Shown: positions 8,711-18,224, numbered from the stretch's first letter. The stretch is 64,000 bases of DNA from Bacillus sp. Marseille-Q3570 (GCF_946151055.1 NZ_CAMGYZ010000001.1:186001-250000), one strand, 5' to 3'. The notes: generated by a model from the letters alone, not told the origin. Numbers and translations: made by a program.

Positions 8711-8751
8711 GTGAGTGTCGGTGTTTTTAAAAAATGGACACTGACACTCAA
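8711..8751. repeat. Long inverted repeat downstream of mtrB
   Basis: GAGTGTCGGTGT (8713-8724) and ACACTGACACTC (8738-8749) pair over 12-13 bases with one G-T pair, around a T/A-rich loop. There is no T-run after the stem on the minus strand, so it is not a standard terminator, although it lies just after mtrB. The rest of 8514-8773 shows no gene. Confidence 0.7.
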
Positions 8752-8773
8752 CGTTATTGTAAACGGCCGATAA

Positions 8774-8998
8774 TCAGTCTTGATCTGTATGCATCTCGCC
8801 ATGTCTTGTCTGAATGACAGCTTTCCCTCTTACTTTTACGGCTGAAGTATGCTCAGTAAATTGTGCAATCATCACTTCATTCTTATCGAGTTTTTCTGAA
8901 TGGTGGAAACGTGTATCCGAACCTCTCGTCAAACCAATTACGTTAACACCGTTTTCTTTTGCCTTTATCACGAAAAATTCGTTTTCTGATGTGGCCAT
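8774..8998 (-). CDS. mtrB: Trp RNA-binding attenuation protein TRAP
   Basis: TRAP forms an 11-subunit ring that, loaded with tryptophan, binds G/UAG repeats in the trp leader and represses trp genes. The protein has 74 residues, typical. The sequence [19 protein letters not shown] and the RNA-contact region with [14 protein letters not shown] fit the family. It is 16 bases after folE (mtrA), the standard mtrAB pair. The trp operon that it would regulate is not in its usual place between aroB and hisC in this window, so its targets must lie elsewhere. Confidence 0.95.
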   Translation of the reverse strand: MATSENEFFVIKAKENGVNVIGLTRGSDTRFHHSEKLDKNEVMIAQFTEHTSAVKVRGKAVIQTRHGEMHTDQD

Positions 8999-9014
8999 AA
9001 GCCTTCCTCCTCGT

Positions 9015-9572
9015 TTATGACTTGATCAATCCCATCACTTCAGCACGGGCAGCTTGGTCTTTTTCAAAAATCCCTCGTACTGCGGAAGTAATCGTTTGCG
9101 AACCTGGCTTTTTAACACCTCGCATTGTCATGCACATATGTTCCGCTTCAATCACAACCATCACTCCATATGGTTGAAGTGAATTCAACAAAGAATCTGC
9201 AATCGTAGAGGTGATTCTTTCTTGAAGCTGTGGACGTCTTGTTACCGCTTCGACTGCTCTTGCCAATTTACTGAGCCCAGTCACTTTTCCACCCTTCGGA
9301 ATATAGGCGACATGCGCTTTACCAAAGAAAGGTACGAGATGATGTTCACACATCGAGTAAAAAGGAATGTCCTTCACCAATACCAATTCCTCATGGTCTT
9401 CCCCAAAAACAGTTTTGAAATGTTCAGCAGGATCTTGATTCAATCCCTGAAAAACTTCTTCATACATTCGTGCAACCCGTTTAGGTGTATCTAACAGGCC
9501 CTCGCGTTCAGGGTCTTCACCTATCGCTTCAAGTATCATTTTAACAGCAGTTTCTATTTTTACGTGATCCAT
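9015..9572 (-). CDS. folE: GTP cyclohydrolase I
   Basis: FolE (MtrA) converts GTP to dihydroneopterin triphosphate, the first step of folate synthesis. The protein has 185 residues. The zinc and active-site segment [19 protein letters not shown] and the later HMCMTMRGV (second cysteine) are intact. QERIT and KLARAVE are also family signatures. It is expressed with mtrB, and follows hbs with a 110-base gap that contains the hbs terminator. Confidence 0.97.
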   Translation of the reverse strand: MDHVKIETAVKMILEAIGEDPEREGLLDTPKRVARMYEEVFQGLNQDPAEHFKTVFGEDHEELVLVKDIPFYSMCEHHLVPFFGKAHVAYIPKGGKVTGLSKLARAVEAVTRRPQLQERITSTIADSLLNSLQPYGVMVVIEAEHMCMTMRGVKKPGSQTITSAVRGIFEKDQAARAEVMGLIKS

Positions 9573-9634
9573 TTCTAATCTCCTTCATTCAATACAGTAT
9601 CAAACAGATAATAGCATAATAGCCTCTTAATAAG

Positions 9635-9664
9635 CAAAAAAGAAGAGCCGATGGAATCGACTCT
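9635..9664 (-). terminator. Intrinsic terminator of hbs
   Basis: AGAGTCGA and TCGGCTCT pair around TTCCA; on the minus strand TCTTTTTTGC follows. Confidence 0.8.
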
Positions 9665-9685
9665 CCTTTCACGCCCTATGTACGA

Positions 9686-9958
9686 TTACTTTACAGCGTC
9701 TTTAAGGGCTTTACCTGGTTTGAATGCAGGTACCTTGCTAGCAGGGATTTCAATTTCATCTCCTGTTTGCGGGTTACGGCCTTTACGAGCAGCACGCTCA
9801 CGTACTTCGAAGTTACCGAAACCGATGAGTTGAACCTTGTCCCCACCCTTTAGTGATTCTTCAATCGCTCCAAATACAGCATCAACTGTTTTAGAAACGT
9901 CTTTCTTAGAAAGTTGGGTTTGCTCAGATACTGAATTGATAAGATCTGTCTTGTTCAC
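9686..9958 (-). CDS. hbs: HU-family DNA-binding protein HBsu
   Basis: HBsu is the abundant nucleoid protein that bends and compacts DNA. From the GTG at 9958 the protein has 90 residues and begins [10 protein letters not shown], like other HU proteins. The DNA-arm region [19 protein letters not shown] and the C-terminal [11 protein letters not shown] are canonical. The strong ribosome site GAGGAGGTGA lies just upstream of this GTG; the longer frame would start inside that site. It lies between spoIVA and folE as in B. subtilis. Confidence 0.97.
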   Translation of the reverse strand: MNKTDLINSVSEQTQLSKKDVSKTVDAVFGAIEESLKGGDKVQLIGFGNFEVRERAARKGRNPQTGDEIEIPASKVPAFKPGKALKDAVK

Positions 9959-10012
9959 ACGACTCACCTCCTCTCAAATGGTTATTGATTTTTCGTTGAT
10001 CGATTTTTAGTC

Positions 10013-10018
10013 ATTATA
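10013..10018 (-). promoter_or_regulatory. Possible -10 element of hbs
   Basis: TATAAT on the minus strand lies 55 bases before the hbs start; no strong -35 is visible at the expected distance. The gap 9959-10515 holds no gene I can support. It contains a short GC-rich fragment (10343-10378, AAAGCGGAAGCGGCCCGG) like other repeat remnants in the window. Confidence 0.35.
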
Positions 10019-10515
10019 ACCAATTATTCAAAGAACTAACAGCGTGAATACGTTGACATGCCTTATATTAAACGAAAATGTTTAGGAATTCAATGTTTTT
10101 TCTAGATATTTGTATAAATGTCTGTAAATTTCAAACATTATTACATGTTCATGTGATCATTTTCGTGAAAAAGGCAACGGAGAGGGCTTAAAACGCTCCA
10201 TATCAACGTGTTATAAAATCATAACATTACATCTGGTAGTTGTACAAAGATTTTCATTGTGATAGGGTTCATTTTTTTGCGATACCAACCATTTTACAGA
10301 CAGTGGGTTAGTTGTTATTGTTGATTCCCGATCCATTTCTTGTGGGTTAAAGCGGAAGCGGCCCGGTTAATCACTCAGGTCACTGGAAAGCTGACAAGGC
10401 GGCTCGAACCAGTGGTGATATTCAGTCGAAGTTCATTATTATACTCGGATATCCTTTTAAAAAGTAAGATCTCGTTTGGTTCGCTTTTCCAGATATTTAG
10501 CATAATCCAGAACAA

Positions 10516-10550
10516 ATGAAAAAGACTCCTCTTATTGGAGTCTTTTTTAT
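10516..10550. terminator. Intrinsic terminator at the end of spoIVA
   Basis: AAAGACTCC (10521-10529) and GGAGTCTTT (10538-10546) pair around TCTTATT and are flanked by A and T runs, so it could work in both directions. It abuts the spoIVA stop codon. Confidence 0.85.
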
Positions 10551-12028
10551 TATAGGATGATCGCAATCAGACCGCCTGAACCTTCGTTAATGATTCTTTC
10601 TAATGTTTCTTTCAATTTGTATCTTGCGTTTTCTGGCATTAACGAGATTTTAGCCTGAATACCTTCCCTTACGATCGAATTAAGTGATCGGCCGAATATA
10701 TCTGAGTTCCAGATTGATAATGGATCATCTTCAAAATCTTGCATCAAGTACCGAACCAGTTCTTCACTTTGTTTTTCTGTTCCGATGATCGGTGCGAATT
10801 CTGATTCTACATCGACTTTGATCATATGGATCGATGGTGCGACTGCTTTCAATCGGACACCGAACCTTGAGCCCTGGCGGATGATTTCTGGTTCATCTAA
10901 ACTCATATCAGACAATGCCGGTGCTGCAATGCCATACCCAGTCTGTTTCACCATACGTAAGGCATCTGAAATTTGATCGTATTCAGACTTCGCATGGGCG
11001 AATTCCTGCATCAGTTGGAGGAGATGATCCTTACCTCTGATCTCGACCCCTACGACGTCTTTCAAGATTTGATCGTACAAGTCATCTGGAGCATATAGAT
11101 CGATTTCAGCAATCCCTTGCCCCATCTCGATACCTGCCAGCCGGGCTTCATCAATGAATTCAAAATCAGTGAAATTACCCACAACCCGATCGACATCACG
11201 TAATCGTTTGATATCTTTTACTGTTTCGCGTACAGACTCTTCATAGCTGTGTCTTAGCCAGTGCTCATTGTTCAACACCATAACCCAGCTAGGAAGGTTG
11301 ACATTGACCTCGAGTACCGGAAATTCATAAAGGACTTCTCTTAATACGTTGTTTATATCATGTTCGGTCATACTCTCGACACTTAGTGAAAGTACTGGAA
11401 TATCATGTTCTTCAGCTAATTGCCTTCTCAACTTTTCCGTTTCAGGATGATGTGGATGAACCGAATTGATAACCATGATGAATGGCTTTCCGACTTCTTT
11501 CAGCTCTTCGACGATTCGTTGCTCGGATTCAACGTAATCATAGCGTGGAATCTCACCAATGGATCCGTCCGTCGTTACAACCACACCGAGTGTCGAGTGT
11601 TCCTGGATGACTTTCCTCGTGCCGATCTCAGCTGCTTCATGGAACGGTATCGGCTCTTCATACCACGGAGTATGGATCATTCTAGGTCCATTTTCATCCT
11701 CGTAACCTTTTGCGCTAGGAACTGCATAACCAACGCTATCAACTAATCGTATGTTCACTTCCAAGCCTTCATCCACTTCAATTTTCACTGCATTGTTCGG
11801 GACGAATTTCGGCTCTGTCGTCATGATCGTTTTACCTGCTGCACTTTGAGGCAGTTCATCCTGTGCACGTGCTTTATCTGATTCGCTCTCAATGTTCGGC
11901 AGGACGACGAGTTCCATGAACTTTTTGATGAAAGTCGATTTACCGGTTCGAACAGCCCCCACTACACCCAAATAAATATCGCCGCCAGTCCGTTCTGCGA
12001 TATCTTTGAAGATATCTACTTTTTCCAT
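10550..12028 (-). CDS. spoIVA: Stage IV sporulation protein A (coat basement ATPase)
   Basis: SpoIVA is a mother-cell ATPase that polymerises on the forespore surface to form the basement layer of the spore coat. The protein has 492 residues, exactly the family length. The N-terminal GTPase-like domain carries the Walker A segment GVVGAVRTGKSTF (about 20-32), and the C-terminus GGLIAIIL matches the region needed for SpoVM-dependent localisation. A sigma-E-like promoter is visible at 12080-12108. The gene is monocistronic: a terminator precedes it (yphF side) and another follows it. Confidence 0.98.
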   Translation of the reverse strand: MEKVDIFKDIAERTGGDIYLGVVGAVRTGKSTFIKKFMELVVLPNIESESDKARAQDELPQSAAGKTIMTTEPKFVPNNAVKIEVDEGLEVNIRLVDSVGYAVPSAKGYEDENGPRMIHTPWYEEPIPFHEAAEIGTRKVIQEHSTLGVVVTTDGSIGEIPRYDYVESEQRIVEELKEVGKPFIMVINSVHPHHPETEKLRRQLAEEHDIPVLSLSVESMTEHDINNVLREVLYEFPVLEVNVNLPSWVMVLNNEHWLRHSYEESVRETVKDIKRLRDVDRVVGNFTDFEFIDEARLAGIEMGQGIAEIDLYAPDDLYDQILKDVVGVEIRGKDHLLQLMQEFAHAKSEYDQISDALRMVKQTGYGIAAPALSDMSLDEPEIIRQGSRFGVRLKAVAPSIHMIKVDVESEFAPIIGTEKQSEELVRYLMQDFEDDPLSIWNSDIFGRSLNSIVREGIQAKISLMPENARYKLKETLERIINEGSGGLIAIIL

Positions 12029-12079
12029 TAGTTCCCCTCCCCATTCCAGAGTAGTGTTTGGGTAGTTATAGACAATATA

Positions 12080-12108
12080 TGTCTATGATGTTGTCCAATG
12101 AATATGAC
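12080..12108 (-). promoter_or_regulatory. Sigma-E-like promoter of spoIVA
   Basis: On the minus strand GTCATATT (12108-12101), 13 bases, CATAGACA (12087-12080) resemble the sigma-E consensus; a second possible -10, CATATATT, overlaps its end. The position, about 50 bases before the start codon, fits a mother-cell gene. Confidence 0.5.
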
Positions 12109-12265
12109 TGATTCTGCATTATTTTCAAAAATATCATTGCAAAAGATCAAAATTTATCTCTTACAAAGTCCTAAAGGAAGATCATTCAGGAATACATTTT
12201 CGCCAGTAGTTGCTTTCCGTTCTCGATGATCCTTCCTGTTGAACCATTTGATATTTTTGACGCAC

Positions 12266-12310
12266 AAAAAAATCCCTCCCTTTCTACACTTTATTGGTAG
12301 GTAGGAGGGA
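12266..12310 (-). terminator. Intrinsic terminator of yphF
   Basis: TCCCTCC and GGAGGGA arms with a T-run (seven T) on the minus strand, directly after the yphF stop. Confidence 0.8.
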
Positions 12311-12316
12311 ACATAC

Positions 12317-13030
12317 CTATTTTAGTAAAAAAACAGGTTCATCATCTTCAACAGTATAAGGAACTGAAAAGGCAGGGACGAATGGAGAATCTTCAACAAG
12401 GATATCTCTGATGTCATCACCCTTCTTATAGTCATGATCCTTCTTTTCAAGAGCCTGATAGAGATCCATCGAATAGTCAATATAGACATTATTCTTATTA
12501 TCGACAATCAATGGAAGGTGGTTTCCTGTAAATGGACTTTTGACTGTCGGTTGTTCTTTATAACCTAATTTTTTATGTTTCAAAGTATATCTTTCGTTTG
12601 CAAGGACTTTATCATATGGTGGATATTTATGTTTTTGGATGTATAGTCTCAACTTCGTCTTATAGTCCTTCACTTGTTCAATTGTTTCAAGGTCTACAAG
12701 TTTGACCTTCGGATCCTTTTCAACATCAAATAGGACATATTGATAGACTCCTCCATTTTCATAAGAATTACCTGGAGGCTCCTGCATGTAACGAGGAACT
12801 AGTTTTCCAAAATCAATAGGATATTTAACATATATAGGTGTGCCTTGATCACGGTTTACGATGGGCAAGACGCCATTATCTTTACGGTATTCGATGACCG
12901 CATTTTGGACATTGTTCAATTGATCTTCATAAGGAACTTGATTTTGTCCCAGCCTCTCTTCAGGATAAAGACATCCGGCAAGGAGAGTGAACACTAGAAT
13001 CACTGACATCAATCGGATTAAAAGTTTCAT
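12317..13030 (-). CDS. yphF: YphF-type lipoprotein
   Basis: This 237-aa protein begins with a basic residue, a hydrophobic stretch and a lipobox LLAGC, so it should be lipidated and anchored to the outer face of the membrane. The rest has segments such as IYVKYPIDFGKLVPRYMQEP and KHKKLGYKEQPTVKSPFTG. These, and its position next to spoIVA and yphE, match B. subtilis YphF. No enzymatic motif is visible; the molecular function is unknown. It is followed by a terminator and then by spoIVA. Confidence 0.85.
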   Translation of the reverse strand: MKLLIRLMSVILVFTLLAGCLYPEERLGQNQVPYEDQLNNVQNAVIEYRKDNGVLPIVNRDQGTPIYVKYPIDFGKLVPRYMQEPPGNSYENGGVYQYVLFDVEKDPKVKLVDLETIEQVKDYKTKLRLYIQKHKYPPYDKVLANERYTLKHKKLGYKEQPTVKSPFTGNHLPLIVDNKNNVYIDYSMDLYQALEKKDHDYKKGDDIRDILVEDSPFVPAFSVPYTVEDDEPVFLLK

Positions 13031-13076
13031 TGTATCACCTATTTCACTGTGCTGTAGTATGTAAGCTAGTCCAAGA

Positions 13077-13289
13077 TCAATTTATGATCATACCGGGTAC
13101 TGGACCACTGAAGACTACCAGCAGGATCAGAATGCCAGCCGTGACCATGCAAACATACGCGAATAACGTGACGATGAATTTAAATATTCCATTTAGCTTC
13201 GTACGACTCCATGTTATCGAAATGACCGCGAAGAACATCAAACCAATCGCGCCAAGTGCAATCCACATTTTCAATAAACCATCAGACAT
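13077..13289 (-). CDS. yphE: DUF2768 membrane protein YphE
   Basis: A 70-aa protein with two strongly hydrophobic segments (about 8-25 and 38-60) and a short loop with TWSRTKLNG between them. The start at 13289 has AAGGAGG seven bases upstream; an in-frame ATG two codons earlier almost touches that site. Length, topology and position between spoVIF/gpsA and yphF identify it as the DUF2768 family YphE. Function unknown. It lies 46 bases before yphF and may share its transcript. Confidence 0.8.
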   Translation of the reverse strand: MSDGLLKMWIALGAIGLMFFAVISITWSRTKLNGIFKFIVTLFAYVCMVTAGILILLVVFSGPVPGMIIN

Positions 13290-13446
13290 ATCCATACCTC
13301 CTTGATACCGGTATAATTATAGCACAATCTCATCTTTGTCCAAATGTAAATCTGATGAACATACAAAGGAACCGGGTCGCTTCCTCTTTTCGTGTGTCAG
13401 CGGAAAGGGAAATAATGTCGTATTAATCCACATGTAATAAAAGCAC

Positions 13447-13485
13447 AAATTAAAAGCTGAAGAAAAGGGCGCCCCTTTCTTCAGC
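13447..13485 (-). terminator. Hairpin downstream of spoVIF
   Basis: GCTGAAGAAAAGGGCG and CGCCCCTTTCTTCAGC pair over 16 positions with one mismatch and have no loop to speak of; TTTTAATTTG follows on the minus strand. Probably the spoVIF terminator. The remainder of 13290-13591 shows no gene. Confidence 0.6.
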
Positions 13486-13591
13486 AATGACTAAATAACT
13501 ATTTCCCACTGCAGCTCAAACTGTCCATTCCATGCTAGTTTATGCAAGATTTATGGATACTGTATCGCTCAATCGCCTATTTTCCTGATAA

Positions 13592-13846
13592 TTATTTTTT
13601 GTTGAACATTTTCGCGATCGAGGTCATGTCCAGAGGGATATTATTATTTATGATCGCTTTCACAATCTGATCTTCTTTTTCCTTAGAAACTGGGACACCA
13701 GCCATACGAGAAACTTGTGAAATCAATTGTCTGATGGTTTTCTCATCACGTAAATTGGCACTTTGTACAGAGTCAGCTAATTTGAAAATATCTTCTTTTT
13801 TTACACCCGTCTTTTTCTCAATGTCATCCATGAAATTTCTGTCCAT
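13592..13846 (-). CDS. spoVIF: Stage VI sporulation protein F (SpoVIF/YjcC)
   Basis: An 84-aa protein beginning MDRNFMDDIEKKTGVKKEDI and containing DEKTIRQLISQVSRMAG, the pattern of SpoVIF, a factor that affects late coat assembly through GerE-dependent genes. The start at 13846 has GAGGAGG at good spacing; a longer frame from 13870 is less likely. A sigma-K-like promoter (13877-13903) lies just upstream, which agrees with the known late mother-cell expression of the family. In B. subtilis spoVIF lies elsewhere, so its position between yphE and gpsA differs. Confidence 0.8.
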   Translation of the reverse strand: MDRNFMDDIEKKTGVKKEDIFKLADSVQSANLRDEKTIRQLISQVSRMAGVPVSKEKEDQIVKAIINNNIPLDMTSIAKMFNKK

Positions 13847-13876
13847 CGAAGTCCTCCTCACACGTAACATTCACAA

Positions 13877-13903
13877 TATCCTATGCGAGATGGGAGACTT
13901 CGT
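13877..13903 (-). promoter_or_regulatory. Sigma-K-like promoter of spoVIF
   Basis: On the minus strand AC (13903-13902), 16 bases, CATAGGATA (13885-13877) fit the sigma-K pattern AC-N16/17-CATANNNTA. It lies 31 bases before the start codon, in the gap after gpsA. Confidence 0.5.
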
Positions 13904-13919
13904 GAGTTCTATTCAGGAT

Positions 13920-14969
13920 TTAATTTTCATCGAGTGTATATCGATCTGAAATCATAGAGCTGAGATCCTCGACTTCATGGGTACGGCTTCGTCTCATCAA
14001 TGAATCTACTGCTTCCTTAGGAGTCTTGGAATCGAACAAGACCTGGTACAGCTCATTTGTAATCGGCAATTCAACGCCTTCCTTTTGCGCAAGCTGATAA
14101 GCCGCTTTCGTCGTTCTGACACCCTCGACGACCATTCCCATATTTTCAAGAACTTCCTCAAGCGAGTTGCCTTTCCCCAGCAGATTTCCTGCCCGCCAGT
14201 TACGGCTGTGTACACTGGTACATGTAACGACAAGATCTCCGATGCCGGAAAGTCCAGCAAAAGTCAAAGGCTTTGCACCCATGAATGTACCCAATCTTGC
14301 AATTTCCGCTAAACCTCTAGTCAACAAAGCAGCTTTGGCATTATCTCCATATCCTAGACCATCAGAAAGACCTGCACCCAGTGCGATGATGTTCTTCAAT
14401 GAACCACCAAGTTCGACACCTACGATATCTGGATTCGTGTAGACACGGAAATTAGGATTGATGAACAAATCTTGGACTTCTTCTGCAGCTTCCTGGTCCT
14501 TTGAAGAAACTGTGACCGTGGTCGGTTGTCTCAAGCTGACCTCTTCAGCGTGACTCGGGCCAGAAAGGACGACAACCGATTTTCTGAGCATTTCTGGAAT
14601 TTCGTCCTCAATCACCTCAGACACTCTGAATAATGTATCAGGTTCAATTCCTTTACTAGCATGTACAAGTGTAACTGGCTTCGTGAAGATTTCCTTCAAT
14701 TGACCGAGAACTTCCCGGATTGCACTAGTCGGTGTAACAAGCAGTACTGTGTCGGTATCCTTAACAGCATCCTCTAGATCGTTTGTCGCCACTAAATTTT
14801 CAGGGAGCTTTATGTCCGGAAGGTACTTGCTGTTCGTATGCTTTTCATTGATTTCTTCCACTTGTTCAGATCTACGCGCCCAAATCCGAACATCATGATC
14901 ATTATCAGCAAGTACCAACGCAAGGGCTGTCCCCCAGCTCCCCGCTCCAATAACAGCAACTTTCTTCAT
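13920..14969 (-). CDS. gpsA: Glycerol-3-phosphate dehydrogenase [NAD(P)+]
   Basis: GpsA makes sn-glycerol-3-phosphate from dihydroxyacetone phosphate for membrane lipid synthesis. The protein has 349 residues. The N-terminal Rossmann signature [13 protein letters not shown] and the catalytic region [14 protein letters not shown] with the later HSRNWRAG are present. Its ATG at 14969 overlaps the plsY stop by one base (TGATG), so the two are translationally coupled. Having gpsA directly after plsY places G3P supply and first acylation in one unit; in B. subtilis plsY is elsewhere. Confidence 0.96.
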   Translation of the reverse strand: MKKVAVIGAGSWGTALALVLADNDHDVRIWARRSEQVEEINEKHTNSKYLPDIKLPENLVATNDLEDAVKDTDTVLLVTPTSAIREVLGQLKEIFTKPVTLVHASKGIEPDTLFRVSEVIEDEIPEMLRKSVVVLSGPSHAEEVSLRQPTTVTVSSKDQEAAEEVQDLFINPNFRVYTNPDIVGVELGGSLKNIIALGAGLSDGLGYGDNAKAALLTRGLAEIARLGTFMGAKPLTFAGLSGIGDLVVTCTSVHSRNWRAGNLLGKGNSLEEVLENMGMVVEGVRTTKAAYQLAQKEGVELPITNELYQVLFDSKTPKEAVDSLMRRSRTHEVEDLSSMISDRYTLDEN

Positions 14970-15583
14970 CAACTGGTCACTTCCTTCTTTTGTCCAAGTT
15001 TACTTTCTGTTCCTTTTACGAGACGTTGGATGTTTTGTCTATGACGCCATAATGACAATAATCCGATTATGGTCGCCAATATTATATAGTTCGTATCATA
15101 GTCCCCGATTATCAAGGTAAGGACAGGTGTTAAAAACATGAAAATAAGTGAACCTAATGAAACATATCTTGTGATGGCGATCGTCAGGATAGCAACAATT
15201 CCAGAAATTAATGCTGGTATGAATACGAGGATCGCACACACACCGATTGTCGTCGCGACACCTTTACCGCCCCTGAAACCATAGTAGATCGGCCAATTAT
15301 GCCCAATGATGGCGAATAAACCAGCAATAAAGGCAATCCATCCTTCGACACCGACAAGATAACTTAATAAAACTGCGATGATTCCTTTTGAAGCATCCAG
15401 AAGAAGTACAGTAATGGCAGGACCCCAACCTAATAATCTTAATGTATTGGTAGCACCAGCATTCCCGCTCCCCTGGGTACGGATGTCGATTTTCTTGATT
15501 TTCTTTGCAATCAGATAGCTGAAACTGATCGAGCCTATCAAATATCCAATTATACTGACTACGATAATGTTGACGAATTCCAT
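14969..15583 (-). CDS. plsY: Glycerol-3-phosphate acyltransferase PlsY
   Basis: PlsY is the integral membrane enzyme that transfers acyl groups from acyl-phosphate to glycerol-3-phosphate. The protein has 204 residues and several membrane segments. The three conserved loops are visible: [12 protein letters not shown] near residue 38, [13 protein letters not shown] near residue 104 and [11 protein letters not shown] close to the C-terminus. It starts nine bases after der and is coupled to gpsA. Confidence 0.95.
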   Translation of the reverse strand: MEFVNIIVVSIIGYLIGSISFSYLIAKKIKKIDIRTQGSGNAGATNTLRLLGWGPAITVLLLDASKGIIAVLLSYLVGVEGWIAFIAGLFAIIGHNWPIYYGFRGGKGVATTIGVCAILVFIPALISGIVAILTIAITRYVSLGSLIFMFLTPVLTLIIGDYDTNYIILATIIGLLSLWRHRQNIQRLVKGTESKLGQKKEVTS

Positions 15584-15592
15584 GAGTTCCTC

Positions 15593-16906
15593 CTATTCAT
15601 TTTTTCTACGGGCAATGATACGAATTGGAGTTCCTTTGAATCCAAATGCTTCACGGATACGATTTTCTATGAATCGTTTATAAGAAAAATGAAGCAGTTC
15701 CGGATCATTGACAAACAAAACGAAGGTAGGCGGCTTTGTAGCAACCTGGGTCACATAATTGATTTTAAGACGTCTTCCTTTGTCTGTAGGAGTCGGATTC
15801 ATCATGACCGCATCCATCACAACATCGTTCAAGACGTTCGTCTTTACTCGCATTGCATGGTTTTCTGCAACGGTATTGATCATCGGCATGAGTGTATGAA
15901 GACGTTGTTTCGTCTGTGCAGAAACGAATACGATCGGTGCATAATCAAGGAACAAGAAATGATCCCTGATTTTCTGTTCGAATTCCCGCAGTGTCTTATC
16001 ATCTTTTTCAATTGCATCCCATTTATTGACGACGATCACGACTGCACGTCCAGCTTCATGAGCATAGCCAGCAATTTTCTTGTCTTGTTCGATGATTCCT
16101 TCTTCTGCATTCAAAACGACCAGCACGACATCTGAACGGTCGATCGCTTTTAAAGCCCTTAATACACTATACTTTTCGGTAGACTCATATACTTTTCCTT
16201 TTTTTCGCATTCCTGCAGTATCGATGATCACATATTCTTGACCGTCACGAGTGAACTTTGCATCGATAGCGTCCCTTGTCGTTCCTGCTATATCACTGAC
16301 AATTGCACGTTCTTTCCCAACAATTGCATTCACTAAAGATGATTTCCCCACATTCGGGCGGCCGATCAATGAAAATTTAATAGTAGATTCATCATAATCA
16401 TCACTTTCATCTTTCGGAAAATGTTTGATGACTTCATCAAGCATATCCCCTAAACCTAGACCATGTGCACCAGAGATCGGAACTGGTTCACCGAAACCAA
16501 GTGAGTAGAATTCATACACTTCACTCATACGTTCTGGGTTATCGATTTTGTTTACTGCAAGGACGACAGGTTTTTTTGAACGGAATAATATTTGTGCCAC
16601 TTCTTCGTCAGCAGCGGTTATCCCTTCACGACCATTGACCATGAAAATGATGACATCTGCTTCATCAATTGCTATTTCCGCTTGCTGTCTCATTTGTTTC
16701 AATAATGGTTCATCACCAAGATCGATTCCCCCGGTATCAATAAGGTTGAACTCAGTATTCAACCATTCTGCAGAGCTGTAAATACGATCTCGTGTCACAC
16801 CAGGTTTATCTTCAACGATAGCTAAACGATCTCCTATAATACGATTGAATATCGTAGACTTCCCTACATTAGGTCTTCCTACAACAGCTGCGACCGGTTT
16901 TCGCAT
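15593..16906 (-). CDS. der: Ribosome-associated double GTPase Der (EngA)
   Basis: Der is an essential GTPase for maturation of the 50S ribosomal subunit. It has 437 residues with two tandem GTPase domains: P-loops GRPNVGKST (about residue 10) and [10 protein letters not shown] (about 182), DTAGM and DTGGID switch II motifs, NKID and NKWD base-recognition motifs. A C-terminal KH-like domain follows (about 350-437). The gene order der-gpsA, interrupted only by plsY, is close to B. subtilis. Confidence 0.98.
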   Translation of the reverse strand: MRKPVAAVVGRPNVGKSTIFNRIIGDRLAIVEDKPGVTRDRIYSSAEWLNTEFNLIDTGGIDLGDEPLLKQMRQQAEIAIDEADVIIFMVNGREGITAADEEVAQILFRSKKPVVLAVNKIDNPERMSEVYEFYSLGFGEPVPISGAHGLGLGDMLDEVIKHFPKDESDDYDESTIKFSLIGRPNVGKSSLVNAIVGKERAIVSDIAGTTRDAIDAKFTRDGQEYVIIDTAGMRKKGKVYESTEKYSVLRALKAIDRSDVVLVVLNAEEGIIEQDKKIAGYAHEAGRAVVIVVNKWDAIEKDDKTLREFEQKIRDHFLFLDYAPIVFVSAQTKQRLHTLMPMINTVAENHAMRVKTNVLNDVVMDAVMMNPTPTDKGRRLKINYVTQVATKPPTFVLFVNDPELLHFSYKRFIENRIREAFGFKGTPIRIIARRKNE

Positions 16907-17081
16907 ATAATCACTTCCTTTTCTGAAATGCAGCCGCTATGCAGCTGCATGTATATTCCGGTTTTGTATGTATGCTTGGTATATATACAATTTACTTAAT
17001 TTTAGCTTTTCGACAAAATCAGAACTCATTTATTTTAGCAAAAAACCGATAGAGCCACAACATGAAGAAATTTGGATAGTC

Positions 17082-17690
17082 TTATTGGATATTTTGTTTC
17101 ACGTGCTTGACAGGCTTGTCAATCTTGACTCTCAACGTAGTTGCAAATAACTCATACATCGACCATAGATATACAATCATGCACGACAGGCTGATAATAT
17201 CAAGGAATAAGAAAGAACCGATCACATAATCCGGTGCGAGATCCTTGAATAATGTTATATAGGCGATTTCACCATGAGCATATCCCGACAAAAGTATTGG
17301 CAACCTGACGTGAAAGTCTTTTGCCATTATTAAGACGATCAATGAAAGCGGAATGGCAATGAAAAAGTTCAAATCGATGAAAATCCAAACTGGATCATAA
17401 ACGACGATAAAGTGCATTCCAACATAAGATATAGAAATGATCAGACTAATGAAAATGGAATACCATAAGTCACGGAACTTTTGCAATCCCATGTAAGCAT
17501 AGCTGATCAGGATAATGAAAAATAGTGATAAATTGACAAAATGTCCGTCAAGGTTGAGCGTAATAGCTGAGCAATAGATCAAGGTTAAAAGCAATGCCGA
17601 TGACACGACCCTTTGTTTCGTTTTTGCGAGAAAAAATGTGCTGATTGTCCAGCCGATCCACACAAACCAGTAAAATAATGTGCCTTCCAT
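17082..17690 (-). CDS. yphA: YphA-type multi-spanning membrane protein
   Basis: A 202-aa hydrophobic protein with about six membrane segments and a short charged C-terminal tail (VKIDKPVKHVKQNI). It begins MEGTLFYWFVWIGW after the ribosome site GGTGGGG; a longer frame from 17711 is less likely. Sequence pattern and position just upstream of der match YphA. No catalytic motif is visible and the function is unknown. The gap 16907-17081 between it and der contains a 12-bp palindrome (ATGCAGCTGCAT) but no gene. Confidence 0.8.
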   Translation of the reverse strand: MEGTLFYWFVWIGWTISTFFLAKTKQRVVSSALLLTLIYCSAITLNLDGHFVNLSLFFIILISYAYMGLQKFRDLWYSIFISLIISISYVGMHFIVVYDPVWIFIDLNFFIAIPLSLIVLIMAKDFHVRLPILLSGYAHGEIAYITLFKDLAPDYVIGSFLFLDIISLSCMIVYLWSMYELFATTLRVKIDKPVKHVKQNIQ

Positions 17691-17822
17691 ACAAAGATCC
17701 CCACCTGACATTCAATTCATATCTATTCAAAGTATGGAAAAAAGCTGGTGTTTCTAAACCCTTCCTCTTCGTGAATAGGATAAAGGAATTTCCGCAAAAC
17801 TTTCACTAAAGGAGTGATATAA

Positions 17823-17957
17823 GTGGGAAAAGATCGACAAGAGAGAAAGTTGAAGCAAAGCAAACGTGTTGAATCGGATCGAGATCAAGCACTGCACCAT
17901 GATGGGGCAGCAAGACTAGATACACCTGAAGAAGCAAGAGAAGATAACAGGAGATAA
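17823..17957 (+). CDS. ypzI: YpzI-family small protein
   Basis: A 44-aa highly charged protein starting at GTG 17823 behind AAAGGAGTGATAT. It begins MGKDRQERKLKQSKRVESD and contains DRDQALHHDGAARL followed by TPEEAR, the pattern of the B. subtilis small protein YpzI, which lies in the same yphA-ypfD interval. It has no membrane segment or signal. Function unknown. It points away from yphA and is followed by repeat DNA. Confidence 0.8.
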   Translation: MGKDRQERKLKQSKRVESDRDQALHHDGAARLDTPEEAREDNRR

Positions 17958-17985
17958 TGATTGGATAAGGCATACCAGGTATTAG

Positions 17986-18180
17986 AAAAATTAGAGGACA
18001 TCTGTTCCGTTATTTGTGACAAATTGGATTGTTTTGAAAAATTAGAAGACAAATGTTCCGGTATTTGGGTAATATACGACTGATTTCGATGGATTTACAG
18101 TAAATAAATTCTCTGGTGTCCACTAATTTTCTAGATGGAGCTATATTTGAGCATATAAGGTTTCTGGTGTCCTCTAAATA
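17986..18180. repeat. Structured intergenic repeat, family A, copy 2
   Basis: Left units AATTAGAGGACATCTGTTCC (17989) and AATTAGAAGACAAATGTTCC (18040), right units TCTGGTGTCCACTAATTT (18111) and TTCTGGTGTCCTCTAAAT (18161). Left and right units are inverted relative to each other through TTAGAGGACA/TGTCCTCTAA, so the whole can fold. Same design as 5171-5360. Confidence 0.8.
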
Positions 18181-18224
18181 TTTGAATGACGTTACGGAAG
18201 TTGCAGGATGAACACACTAAAGAT

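Noticed and set aside
10375-10566. 63-codon minus-strand frame after spoIVA
   Set aside because: It spans the spoIVA terminator and has no ribosome binding site or similarity.
16941-16952. 12-bp palindrome ATGCAGCTGCAT upstream of der
   Set aside because: Short self-complementary sequence that can arise by chance; no second copy or promoter link was seen.
17771-17800. Possible sigma-G promoter before ypzI (TGAATA at 17774)
   Set aside because: No matching -10 element at 17-18 bases spacing.
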